This document shows positions 12,155 to 22,929 of a stretch of DNA of 64,000 nucleotides, piece after piece. A program made the position numbers and the translations under genes. The notes beneath the pieces are model-generated. The model saw nothing but the letters and a program-made list of their open reading frames with translations. It was not told the DNA's origin and ran no database searches. Source of the DNA: Gnetum montanum (taxonomy: Eukaryota > Streptophyta > Gnetopsida > Gnetales > Gnetaceae). The stretch covers positions 307,810-371,809 of the forward strand of contig MNCI01004046.1 in assembly GCA_015680685.1 (NCBI GenBank), in the 5' to 3' direction. Every line of letters begins with the position of its first letter. Positions within the stretch are counted from its first letter, which is position 1.

Positions 12155-12920
12155 CCAATATCATTTTCATGTGCTTGTAATGTCCAATTGCATTATTGCC
12201 TTGTGTTTTAGGAGTTAGCAACAAGTTGTGTAGCCAATTGGTGATGGGCACCTTGAAGTAATATTGACTAACCCCCACTATGATGTGTTAATGTGGCTCT
12301 TACCATAGGCCCCATCCTATGGAAGAGAGGTAGTGTACAACCTATGATGGTTTCCATTTACCTTCAAAATTTTAGAGAGATGTTCAAAACCTATAGCATT
12401 GAATTTGTTTTAAACAATGGGATGTTCAACACCATTGGGACCAATTAAGATTAATACCTAAAGTCTTGCAAGCATGCCATGGCTATTTGGGTTTGATGAT
12501 GGGATCCAATCAAGTACACATGTCAACATATATCATATCTTAAACTAGGCACAATGCACACTAATCTTGTTTATTATGCCTAGTTGGTGGTGGTGAGGGA
12601 GAATGTTACTATCTTGTATGTTTTTTATGATTTATTATATGTATGATGGGTTATGTGATGATGTGATGCGCCTATGATGTATGCAAACATGTTATTGTAA
12701 GTTGAAGTGCCCTTGCTCTATAGTTGTCATCCATGGTCCTTATTCTCAATCAATCAGGGAAGGTGTTAAGGATTCTTACTCAATTCATACTAACTCTCTC
12801 TTATTTTCAAGTCATGATATGTGTAGAGGAGTAGAAGGGTCATGACTTAGTAGCAAAACTATTATGCTTGTGTCATATATGATGTTTTCACAAGATGTAG
12901 TTTTCGTACATTTTTCATTT
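12155..12920. other. Intergenic stretch, no gene seen
   Basis: AT-rich DNA with stops in all frames. A purine tract followed by TGTTAC near 12590-12606 resembles the PPT-LTR junction of a chromovirus, but I cannot find the rest of such an element. Confidence 0.4.
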
Positions 12921-13106
12921 GGGGGGGGGGGGGGGGGGGGGGGGNNNNNNNNNNNNNNNNNNNNNNNNNNNNNNNNNNNNNNNNNNNNNNNNNNNNNNNN
13001 NNNNNNNNNNNNNNNNNNNNNNNNNNNNNNNNNNNNNNNNNNNNNNNNNNNNNNNNNNNNNNNNNNNNNNNNNNNNNNNNNNNNNNNNNNNNNNNNNNNN
13101 NNNNNN
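12921..13106. other. G homopolymer and assembly gap
   Basis: A run of 24 G (12921-12944) runs directly into 162 Ns. The homopolymer probably caused the assembly break. Open frames crossing it are artefacts. Confidence 0.95.
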
Positions 13107-13196
13107 TAATTAGGAGACTTTCTTCTGAAGCGAGGCTTGATGATGGTGATTATTTGGATCTCTAATATGACTCCATGGCTGCAATAAGAAAAACAA

Positions 13197-13575
13197 CTAG
13201 TTAGCATTCATCTTGAATTTTGGGGCTTGAGATATAATTTGGAAGTGAACATGCCGAAGAATTTGCATTTTTTCTGAAGTAGTTAGTTGTAAGGAGTTTG
13301 AAATAATTGTCTTTTGAAAAAGTGTGGTACATCTATGTTTCCAAATATTATATAAGATGATGGGCCTAAGGATCTTCCATAGGAAATGAGAGTTTTTGGA
13401 CCTAATAGGTAAGAAACCAAACATTACGACCTCTTGTGTAAGAGTGCATGAGGGAAAAACCTTAGAAGCCCATTCCCATGCATGCTGAGCAAATGGGCAA
13501 AGCCAAAAAACATGGACAAAGGTTTCAGGGCCATTACATAAAGGGCACTTAGGGGAGTGAATCCCATTTTTCTAT
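13197..13575 (-). pseudogene. LINE remnant with zf-RVT zinc domain
   Basis: The minus strand reads CPLCNGPETFVHVFWLCPF, the C-x2-C...H...C zinc-binding pattern at the end of plant LINE reverse transcriptases (zf-RVT), followed by AQHAWEWASKVFPS. After a short break comes FLWKILRPIILYNIWKHRC, also typical of the region after that domain. No RT core or endonuclease is nearby, so it is a 3' fragment. The gap at 13106 hides what lay downstream. Confidence 0.72.
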
Positions 13576-14899
13576 TATGAACAAACATTAGATGTTATGT
13601 TCATGGATTTCTACCAATTCTATTTGGACTTTCTTATTGAAAGTAGATGGATTCATGTTTTGGATCATGTCTTTTATTTATGGATTATTGATTCTAACTT
13701 GTGTTATATACATGGACTATTCTATTTATGAGATTCATTTTCTTTATATGATCATGTCTATTTTCACATTAATATGTATCTTATTCTCATTCTTGCATAT
13801 TTGACGAGTGATGGTTTTGTATTCTTATAGTGCACATTTGTTTTGTAGACCCATGCCCATTCATATTATTTACTTTTCCATGCTTTACTAGCATTATTGT
13901 TCAACCATAGATGTTTTGTCATAACCTTTACAAGTATTAATAATTTAACCTACATAAAGCCTTCCTAGCCTAAGGTAGCATAGGAGGGTATTACACTTTG
14001 ATATCAAGTGTAACACTGTTGCTCCAATAGTAGCTTGCACCTTAGAAAATTCCTTAGAATCCAATGGATCTAGAGCAAATACATCCTACTTATCCATCAA
14101 GAAAGAAATAAACATCATGAGAATCCACAAGCTATAATCATGCCTTTAAGAGGAACATCTATGACTCTGACGAGTACAGGTACAAATAAACAACATTGAG
14201 GAGATTACCAATGGGTTTTAATGATGTATCCTAGTAGGTCCCTCTTCTCAGATCTCCCTCTCATGACTTAACATAAGGTTTGGTAAGGAACCATACCAAA
14301 ACTTCCAATCTAAGTTGCCCGTCTACTGTAATCCCCATAGCATCAAACCTACACAATCCAAGTTGCCTGCACACTGCAATCCCCATAGAATCAAATTTCC
14401 ACAATTCTACAAGTAGAGAGGAATAATGAAGTAGAAAGAAGGAATGGAGTGAAGCACCAATTTCCTAACACTAAGTATCATTGGAGAACAACTCCAAGTG
14501 TTAGATGGTCTCATAACTATAAGAATAAAGCATTTGAAAGGTGATTTCATAGGTTTTTTTAGGAATAAACCATTGGAAATGTGATTTCACAAGTTTTTAG
14601 TAACACTAAATTATTACTAGAGAACAACTAAAGTATTGCATTGTTCCACAACCATGAAAAAGGAAGCATTTGAAAGGTGATTGCATTGTGAACAAACAAA
14701 AAACAAGCTTCCAACAATAAAAATTAACATAGTTAGAAATTAACATATTTTAAGACAAAAAGGCTTACAATGGATAAAAATTCATATAAGGCTTACAAAG
14801 GATAAAAATTCATATATTTTTTGAGATTAATAATGTGGACTAGACAAAACAATGTATAAAATGAAGGTTTTGTGAACACAACTTAATTGAAACATAGGT
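13576..14899. other. Intergenic stretch, no gene seen
   Basis: AT-rich; a hydrophobic 70-residue frame at 13592-13804 is T-rich low complexity and unlikely to be a gene. Imperfect repeats around AAGCATTTGAAAGGTGATT occur at 14530-14690. Confidence 0.5.
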
Positions 14900-15182
14900 A
14901 CACCTCAAGATTTATAGAAGTAAAATCTAACCTAATGTTACCAAGCAAAGCCTATTCCACAAGGCTAACAATACAAACTCACATTCAGTAGAATGTTCCA
15001 CAAGGCTAACAATACAAATTCACATTCAAAGCCAAGATTTATAGAAGTAGAATCTAACCTAAGGTTACCAAGCCAAAGCCCGTTCCACAAGGCTAACAAT
15101 ACAAATTCCCATTCAAAGCCAAAACACGTTCCACTACAAATTCACATTCACAGTACAAATTCACATTCACATTCACATTTTG
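14900..15182 (+). repeat. Tandem duplication with CACAAGGCTAACAATAC units
   Basis: A compound repeat. A 45-50 bp segment beginning AAGATTTATAGAAGTA occurs twice (about 14910 and 15033). A unit beginning TTCCACAAGGCTAACAATAC occurs three times (about 14955, 14996, 15082). The end degenerates into short ACATTC repeats (15130-15180). A 66-residue frame over it is only a by-product. Confidence 0.75.
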
Positions 15183-16090
15183 AGATTAAATGACTACCTT
15201 GTACCAAACATTCAAGTAAATTTCCCAAGAGTTTCCCATAACGTTGAAGAATATTCAATAACGTTGGAGAATGTTCCTTCCGTGAGATGGACCATAAACT
15301 AATGCAATTTAAACAAGCTTAAACATAAAACCAAAATTAGAAGATAAACATTATAAGTAATAAGTCCTCAACACACCTCCAACCAAAAGGCCTTCGATAC
15401 ACCAAAGGACATATCATATCCAAAATTGTTTGCATAGTTTTTTAAAAAAAGAAATCAAATATATAAAATGTCTAGCATGCATTAAACTCACATAGCAGCT
15501 TTATGTTGTCTGGTGCCCCAAATAACCCACAAACAACTCTTATCTTCAACCAACTTTTTAATACCACATCATCTGCTTTTCTTTAAAGTCCCAACGGTGG
15601 GTTGGGTAGACGCACTTTTCCCAAGCCACCTATTCTATCCAGAATGATCCAAAAACAATAGAAAATTTTAACTGATGACGTCTGGCTGACTAGTCAATCC
15701 ACATCCTTAGTGCAGATAAGATACTCTGAGCCGCGGAAACCAAGAAGAAAACGCTGCCAGTATAATAACCGGTCAAACGTCGTTACCATAATCGATAAGG
15801 GCCGCTATCTGATGACCTAATGAATTCGTGAATAATGACAATGAAGTCCACAAACACCCGTTTTTGCCGGATTTGAATTTATTTAAAAATTGGTTAAGTA
15901 CTAGTCCGGCTCTCGTCTTTGATACGGAATCCGACTGCCATTATTGTGCAGGACACTTTTTGGATAGGACAAAAGATGTTCCAATAGTAGGATGACGCAG
16001 AATCTGTGAACCAAAAAGTCTACAATATCTTCATTTCAAGGAAGAAAAATGAAGCAGATAATATAAGCGAAACGGTTCCATGACACACAC
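15183..16090. other. Gene-flanking DNA, no gene seen
   Basis: The sequence becomes less repetitive and richer in CpG towards 15700-16000, which suggests single-copy DNA 3' of the neighbouring gene. I recognise no coding region. Confidence 0.4.
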
Positions 16091-16100
16091 AGAAAGGACT

Positions 16101-16106
16101 TTTATT
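16101..16106 (-). terminator. Candidate poly(A) signal of the DRM1/ARP gene
   Basis: AATAAA on the minus strand, about 365 nt after the stop at 16470. It would give a 3' UTR of ordinary plant length. Other A-rich signals nearby could also serve. Confidence 0.35.
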
Positions 16107-16469
16107 AGACAATGCAAAACGCATAGAAAAATTTGTACACAGTGCCATCTGTAACCATGGAATTTGAGATTTTACTCTCAATCCCAGTCTCTCATTACCC
16201 AAAGTAGCCGGAGGCACAAATCACCTCATCACACAAAGAAAACCCAGATCACAAAAAGCACACAAGTACATAAACAAACTCATTTTTCATCATCATCATC
16301 ATCGGGGGAAACGGAGCAATATTTACATAGAAAGCTAACTAGCATGGAGGATGAACCAGGATCTTTCAACATTTCTTCCTAGCTGTACAGATTTAACTGT
16401 TTCCATTTGCAATATCCTGGAAGTACAAAGATCGGACAGCAAAGCTTCTGCTTTTTAAGCCCTGTTTGT

Positions 16470-18106
16470 CTATCTATCAAGGGCAGTAATTACAACCCTG
16501 CAAACAATGTTAAAAACATAAAACAAAACGAAATATGAGATTTCATACAGGTTAAAAATAAAGAAAATGAGTTTTGGGTGATTAACCAATAAAACAAATG
16601 ATCACGCAGGACTTCTCCAGGATTCGCTGGAGATGCATACATAATCAAGTCAAGAATAAATGCAATATGGACTTAAATAACCGATTGCTCAATTTTAAAT
16701 GGTTTGGACGTAACAAAACAAACGTTTCAGTTTCAGTAAAAAAAATTACCAGTCATACACGGTAGGAGCCCTAGGCTCTGCTTTTGGACGCTTCTTGGCA
16801 TTAGGATTAGCATTTACATTTGCGTTTGCAGGTCCAGCCTTGATGGTACGCCAAATGTTGTCCCTCGGAGTAGCTGCAGCATCCATATACAAATACCCAT
16901 AAAATTCCAAGATCTTGAAAATTTGATGGGGGTTTTAGGATGGGTTTATTGCTTAAAAAAAGCTTTATTCAAAGTCAAATAATTGCCTTTTCATTGATCC
17001 ATAAGACTAATCAGTGACTAAACATTAATGTTCGTTCGTATACCAATGTAAAAAAATTGATGAATACTACTTTAGCTGATTAATTTATCGGTACAGGTAC
17101 AGATCCGGGGTCCTTGGTTTTCACTATCCCATCTAATAAAAACAGATTTCCCAAACTACTTGACCAACAAAAGGACAAGAACAAAAAAACGAAAACTTTG
17201 AGAAAAAGTGTTTAATTAATTACTGTCACGGGTAAGACCGATGTACTTATGATACAAAACATCTGTTTCTTTTTAATGATTAATTTTGACAAATAAGAGA
17301 AGCAGATTTGACAAGCTGCTATGCCGTTTCAGTAGAAAAATGACAAAGAACAACCATGAAGACAAACTTACACGAAGAAGGAGAAGTCGGAGTAGAACAT
17401 GCAGACACAGGAGATGAAGGGATAGAAGGCTCTGAAACAACTGAAGAGGAAGAGTTATCTACATTTACAGAAAGCGATCTCTGGTATACAGATCCAGGTT
17501 TCACAATTGTGATGCTCTGAGTCACAGGCCGAGTCTCTTTCAATCTACGAACGGATTCTTCGACATCTGATAAAAAGCAAACCATCAAAACATCATCAGA
17601 AACAAAAACAGAAATTCCCAAAAGAAAGTAACCATCCAAAAATATGGGAAAACAAAACTTGACACCCTGAACAATCCAAGCAACTCAAGAGATTGAAGAA
17701 GAAAATGAAACGACACAAAACAACTCTATTCCTACTATTGATTCATCTATCCCACCGATCTGCTAAGAAAACCTAACCCAAAAAAAAAGAACAGTGAACA
17801 TTTATCCACACAACTCAATAACAAGATGCCAAAACAAACAAAAAATGAATACTGTATTCACACAACTGATCAAAAACCCAGGACAGAAACAAAAGATCGA
17901 ACAAAACCCACAAAAGCCCAGAAGAGCTAGAACACAAATGTTAAGAAAGAGGAACAATAGTTGATCAAACTACAAAACCCAAAACAGAAAATTTCGACCA
18001 GACCTGAAGAATTCAGTGCAGTAGCAGCCCGACGAAGCCTTCCAAGGCCAGTATCGGGGCGGGGGCCAGCAAGAGTATCATCCCACAGCTGATCCAACAA
18101 ACCCAT
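16470..18106 (-). CDS. DRM1/ARP-like: Dormancy/auxin-repressed (DRM1/ARP) family protein, four exons
   Basis: Exons on the minus strand: 18106-18004, 17566-17372, 16873-16750 and 16497-16470; all introns are GT-AG and phases agree, giving 149 residues. The start MGLLDQLWDD followed by AGPRPDTGLGRLRR is the signature N-terminus of the auxin-repressed/dormancy-associated family (PF05564). Next come a Ser-rich middle, STPTSPSS-type Thr/Pro/Ser segments, TPRDNIWRTI and the conserved PTVYDW, ending VVITALDR. The family is small, soluble and largely disordered; it rises in dormant or growth-arrested tissue and under sugar, ABA and stress changes; its biochemical role is unknown. The last donor GT lies within TGGTAA, so keeping the final intron ends the protein at W (141 residues, stop 16746-16748). 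A GTG 24 bases upstream is in frame but is not an ATG, so 18106 is the start. No disabling mutation is seen. Confidence 0.9.
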
Positions 18107-18175
18107 CACAGATTTAACACCCACAATCACTTCTTTTCCTTCTGAAAATGTTCGGAAGGAGGGGTCTTCCTAGGG

Positions 18176-18183
18176 TTTATAAA
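18176..18183 (-). promoter_or_regulatory. TATA box of the DRM1/ARP gene
   Basis: TTTATAAA in the context CTTTATAAACCC, about 70 bp upstream of the ATG. With the usual 25-35 bp spacing, transcription would start near 18145, leaving a short 5' leader of about 40 nt. Confidence 0.65.
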
Positions 18184-18322
18184 GAACCCACAACCCTCAT
18201 TAGCCGCCTTAAACGCCCATTAGCAGCCGAGATTACCTCCATCTAATCCTCTCTTAATCTTTTCATTCAGGGGGCCCACCCTTGGCAGTAGACACCTGTC
18301 TCTTAGGGTAAGCATCCGACCG

Positions 18323-18418
18323 CCACGTCAGTACAGTACACGCCAAAGGATAATGTGTGGGTCCCACGTGGAGCCGCCTTTCACTAACCATAGTCCACCA
18401 CGTCATGGGTCCCACGTG
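18323..18418 (-). promoter_or_regulatory. G-box / ACGT-core cluster upstream of the DRM1/ARP gene
   Basis: Four ACGT cores in 96 bp. Two are perfect CACGTG G-boxes (18365-18370 and 18413-18418), each inside the identical 12-mer GGGTCCCACGTG, 48 bp apart. The other two are CCACGTCA (18323-18330 and 18398-18405). Such sites are bound by bZIP (ABA-response type) and bHLH (PIF type) factors in plants. They lie about 140-240 bp upstream of the TATA box, a normal distance for control elements. Confidence 0.6.
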
Positions 18419-18429
18419 CAACCGCACTG

Positions 18430-20589
18430 GCAGGACCCGTCCCCATTCTGCATTACTTTATTTCTCACTTTTGTTTTTTCACCATTTTTGCCTTTTTCTC
18501 GCTGCTTTTAATTTCGTCATTATCCATTTCCTCGGGTAACCCAAGACGGGTCAGGTTGGAACTGCAGTTGCAGGTAAAAGTTCTGGGTTCTCTCAACAAA
18601 ACACTTGTTTTTTTCTGATAAAAATAAATGGAATCCCCGAAAACATGGGCAGATGCGAATGAATAGTATGGTATCACTTTTTCAGGGTAAAGTTGACTAT
18701 AGGCAGGCTAGTCAGGTAAGGATTTTCGTATCCAAAATATCAGTCTGGTTTATGCTTGCCAGCTCCTTTGTTGGGTCAAGGTGAGGCCATTTACGTGGAA
18801 GTGACAGCAGCGAATAAGAACTTGCCTTGCATTGAAGGCTAGGAAGCCTTATCATGATCTGGCCTGTTAAAACGTCTAGAACTATTTACAGGAATTTTCT
18901 GTTTCTCATTAAATCTAAACAGACAATTGGGACGGACAAATGGCAAATTATTGTTTTTCATCAACTCTAAATGGACAATTGGGAGACAGAAATGACAAAA
19001 TTAGCGATACTGGGATATTTGGTGAAATATCCATTTAAGTTGAACAGGATATTTGAGCTACCCTCTTGACTGTTACTGTTCAGCACAATATTTTGGCAGT
19101 GGTTACCAAATGTTGCAAATCTATTGGCCACGTTGGTAAACATACTTGGGCTTGACTCTTTGCTGCTTTCATGTGTGGAGGAAATATGCATTTCAGCCTA
19201 TATATGCATGGTTATACTTTTACTGTTGTCTCCACAGGCTTGAACAAAAACTAATATGCCTCAATTCTCCCTTATCACTTAAAACATGTACAAATGGAAA
19301 GCATCTGCCTAACACAGATAACACGCGTCCACCTACCTTAAATAAGGGCACTTGTTCCTCTTTAGCATATCATCCAAATTTGTTGAATCCACGCCTCGTT
19401 CTAGGTACCTGATTTTGTAGTTTTCATTTATTTCTCCGCTAAATTTCAGCCGTTTGTAGGTTTTGCTTTGCAGAAAAAGCAAAACACCGTTGTAATGCAT
19501 CACTGATAGCAACATAGTAGTTTGTTTTTGTTTTTTCTTAAAGCTTTTGTATTTTTAATTGAAATAGCTAAATCATAAATTTGACTAAAATTTTTTATGC
19601 CTTTATTTTATCAGAATTTTACAGCAATTAGAAACCTTCTCAAAGCTAGTTACTTATGCCGCAAAAAGGGTTAACATCAACAAACAACAACTTACTAAGT
19701 AAGATGTGCAATTGTCATACGTATGTTTTCTATTCCATATGAAACCATTATTTTAATATTCAAATCTAATCTTCCTCCAAGCATATTAACTATTATTGAT
19801 ATTTTTCATATACTAATTGTAACTTAGGTAAAAAGACTTGGAAGAAGATAAAATCTCATAATTTATTAAAACTGAAATTTTATTAGTTTTATGTAGATTC
19901 AAAAGATATATCAAACAAATGAATTTGTACAAAATACATCAATAGTAATAAGTCTCAAGTACAATAGATGTGTCTAGTATTCATATAACTTGAACATGTC
20001 TTCTATATAATTCCCTATAATTAACACTCATAATTTGGATAGTTCAAACAAATACTAACTAGAGATTTTTCATATTTACATTTTAATAATACATGTTGCT
20101 CACCTTCTACTACTTTTAGGAAACACAATCAACATATTCTTTCATTATACAACTTATTATTCCATCTTCCAATTTCAATTCAAAGATAGTGTGATGCCAT
20201 TTTTACTTTGGTAATTAATACTCTATTGGCTATTGAAATTATTGCATGTAGATATTCTATTTTATTATGTTTGCTACCTCTAATATTTTGCTAGTAAAAT
20301 TAAATGTTTTTTGCTCTTTTTTTTGTTTTTTGTATTTGTGTCTTATTTTGTCATCTCTCTAAAACTTTTTCTATAACAAGATTCCAAGTTGATTCTAGAT
20401 TTTGTATTATATCAATACTATTAATACCTTCATGAAACCACCCATATTGTTAAAATGTTAAGATGATCTCTCCTAAGATTTCATTGTTATTCCATTTTGT
20501 CAACTAGAATGTTAAGAACTAATATATTGCTTCAGCTTCTAATAGTAGCAAATTAACTTCTAATAAAAGTATTGTATATGGGACTTGAG
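18430..20589. other. Intergenic stretch, no gene seen
   Basis: Increasingly AT-rich DNA away from the gene promoter. No open frame with a recognisable domain, no LTR edge and no RNA gene that I can detect. Confidence 0.5.
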
Positions 20590-21785
20590 TTTTCACTTTG
20601 AATTCATCCAAAAAAATTAAAGGATTATCACTTGGAGTTATAGTGCTCTTCTTGCTAAGCTAGGTCATGGGAGGGTTGGTGGATGAGCTAAAGCCTAACC
20701 TCTTTGAGTGGTTGCTCCCAATCTCAAATCCAAATCTTCAACATGAGAAATGAACACCTTACCATCACTTCAAATGATGATCCCTAATTCATCCAACAAA
20801 AACAACTTATGAAAATTTTCAATTTTCTTACATGTTTCTTGATCAATACTTGGGCCACACACCACACATCTATAAGGCATTGTAGTTTGTACAATTATTT
20901 GAAAAAAATATTTTCAAATTGTCCAAGTCCAAATATCATGATTGCTATATTTGTTCTTCATTATATGTAAAGCCTTCTAGCCAATTGTAACTTGTTATGA
21001 TAAACAATGCTTCCACTTACAATTTTGAAAGCATTCTACTCCCAAATATTTGTGTGTATTCACAATCTCAAATTTTTTATTATTTAGTTAAAAAGTATGA
21101 TCTCTCTTATTAGTTCCATAAATTATTACTTTTTTTTTGTCAACATTCACATAATTTTTATAGTTAATGTAACATTGCTTTTAACACTATTTCTAAACTT
21201 GCAATTATTGCTATATTATTTGCAAAGATTAAAAGTCCTACCCATGATTGATCCACTCTAATGGCATGATTCATAGGTACATCTTTAATCCACTCTTCTA
21301 GTTTATCATTAAAAATGTCAAGCACTATTGTTAAAAGAGGACAACCTTGCTTTATTCATATACTACTATAAAAATGACAAGATTGTGTAGTTTCTTCCTC
21401 TTTTAATTTAAAAATTATTTCTCAACATAAATTTTGGATGGCATTGAGAAAACCAAAAGTAACTTTAAGTTTGATAAGTTTGCTTCATAATTGTTCTTTT
21501 ACAATAGAGTCAAATGCTTTAGTAAAATCAACAAAGCAAATAAATGCTTTACCTTATTTTTCCTTTGCTTGCTCAATGTGAAATCTAAGAGTAACTAGAT
21601 GATTTAGTGCATAGTGTTTTTTCCTTAAATGTTTATTGTGAAATTGTATTTAAATTATTTCTTTCTACCTAACATTCCAATTGTTTCTCCACAATAGTAC
21701 CTATCAATTTTACAAACAAGTTACTAATCATGATCATAATCTTTTGAAGGATCTTGTCAAAGAGCTCACAAAGATTTGCTGAAAA
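20590..21785 (-). pseudogene. Non-LTR (RTE-like) reverse transcriptase remnant
   Basis: Read on the minus strand in pieces, the sequence shows RT landmarks in order: a finger segment near 21700, FVDFTKAFDSI near 21500, KQGCPLLTIVLDIFND near 21330, and LLIFANNIAIIA (a decayed FADD box) near 21210. Many stops and shifts separate them. The GCPL...EEWI arrangement is most like RTE-clade elements, but the clade is a guess. Element 2 inserted 5' of this fragment at 21827. Confidence 0.65.
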
Positions 21786-21827
21786 TTATGGCTTAGAAAT
21801 TGAGTAAACCATTTCCATGAGTACACA

Positions 21828-22693
21828 TGATGAGTGGCGAGTATACCCTATGCCTGACCATACGAATTACAAGTGTTCATGTGCAATCCGGTCAAATTCT
21901 AAAGACCTTAAGTTCCTAAGTACAACGGTTCTAGAAAGTGAAATCTAATCATGACAATCATTGTCTTGCCAACTACACTTGTGAAGCTTAGTTATTGTAT
22001 GGTTAAGTGTAATTAGGGCACATGATTTTTATTATTTTATATTTTATTTGCCTATGATTGATAACAAGTTGAAGCTCAATTTATTAACCAATTTAGCTAA
22101 TCTAATTGCTAATTAATAACTAACTATCCTAACATAAGCATCTGGTCCCACTTTTTGTACACATCCTGAATGCATACAACACTGTTGGGTTACCAAGTGT
22201 CAAGCACTGCTAGGATTACCAAGTGTTTCATGTTACACTCAAAGCAATCATACTTATGTGTTTAATCTATTTAGCTTAATTTGTTAATTAATTAAAGTCT
22301 TACTTATCTTAATTAATCATGTAATTAATGAAAATGGTAAATGCAGTAATAAATCATTACTCTATTCCAACTACTGCAAGGTTTGATCAAAAGACTCATC
22401 TTTATTGCTATTCACATTAGTGTGCTTAGGTACATTAGTGCTTGAATAAAGATCTGTACACTTTTTGACTCCTGCTGCGGGTACTTAGAAAAATATTCTA
22501 ACTTTCAAATGACAAAATTGCAAGAGCTTTGCTACAACTATGACAAGACATGCCATAAACATGGCGGATGAGCATGTATTTATAGACTTTATTGTGGGGT
22601 TGCGTCAATGAGGCCTCCTAAACACAAAAAATGCTATGTTGATGCAACCTTGTCGATGGGGATCCATCAACGCGAAACTTTGACACTTCATCA
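21828..22693 (-). repeat. 3' LTR of element 2
   Basis: 866 bp. The TATA box (TATAAATA on the minus strand) is near 22578-22585. Its U3 lacks GATATC palindromes and instead carries ATCAACG/CGTTGATG-type sequence, so the promoter module differs from that of element 1. The R-U5 part is close to the LTR at 34389. Confidence 0.85.
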
Positions 22694-22929
22694 TACCCCC
22701 ACAACTGAATGAAAACTCATCATTGAGTTCCCTTACAAAATTGGGAAGGTATGGAATTATTGATTGACACTTGGCACAATAAACTGACATAACAAAACTA
22801 AGTGCTTGGATGTACAGATCAATATCATTACAAAATTTGTGATGTTCATGACACAAAATTGAACACCATGGTATGACTACTTCAAACTAGATAACACATC
22901 CTTTGATGGCATGAATATGGTTGAGAAGA

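Noticed and set aside
12812-13207. Open frames with poly-Gly or poly-Pro across the N region
   Set aside because: They exist only because Ns and a G homopolymer contain no stops.
13592-13804. A 70-residue hydrophobic frame as a membrane protein
   Set aside because: T-rich composition gives Phe, Ile and Leu by chance; no homologous frame or promoter context.
12590-14010. Possible chromovirus-type LTR (GGGAGAA-TGTTAC start, TTACAC-TTTGATATCAA end)
   Set aside because: PPT-like and PBS-like ends on the same LTR would require tandem copies, no coding domain is present, and a gap and a LINE remnant intervene.
18106-18130. Upstream in-frame start for the DRM1/ARP gene
   Set aside because: The codon at 18130 is GTG, and the family start MGLLDQLWDD coincides with the ATG at 18106.
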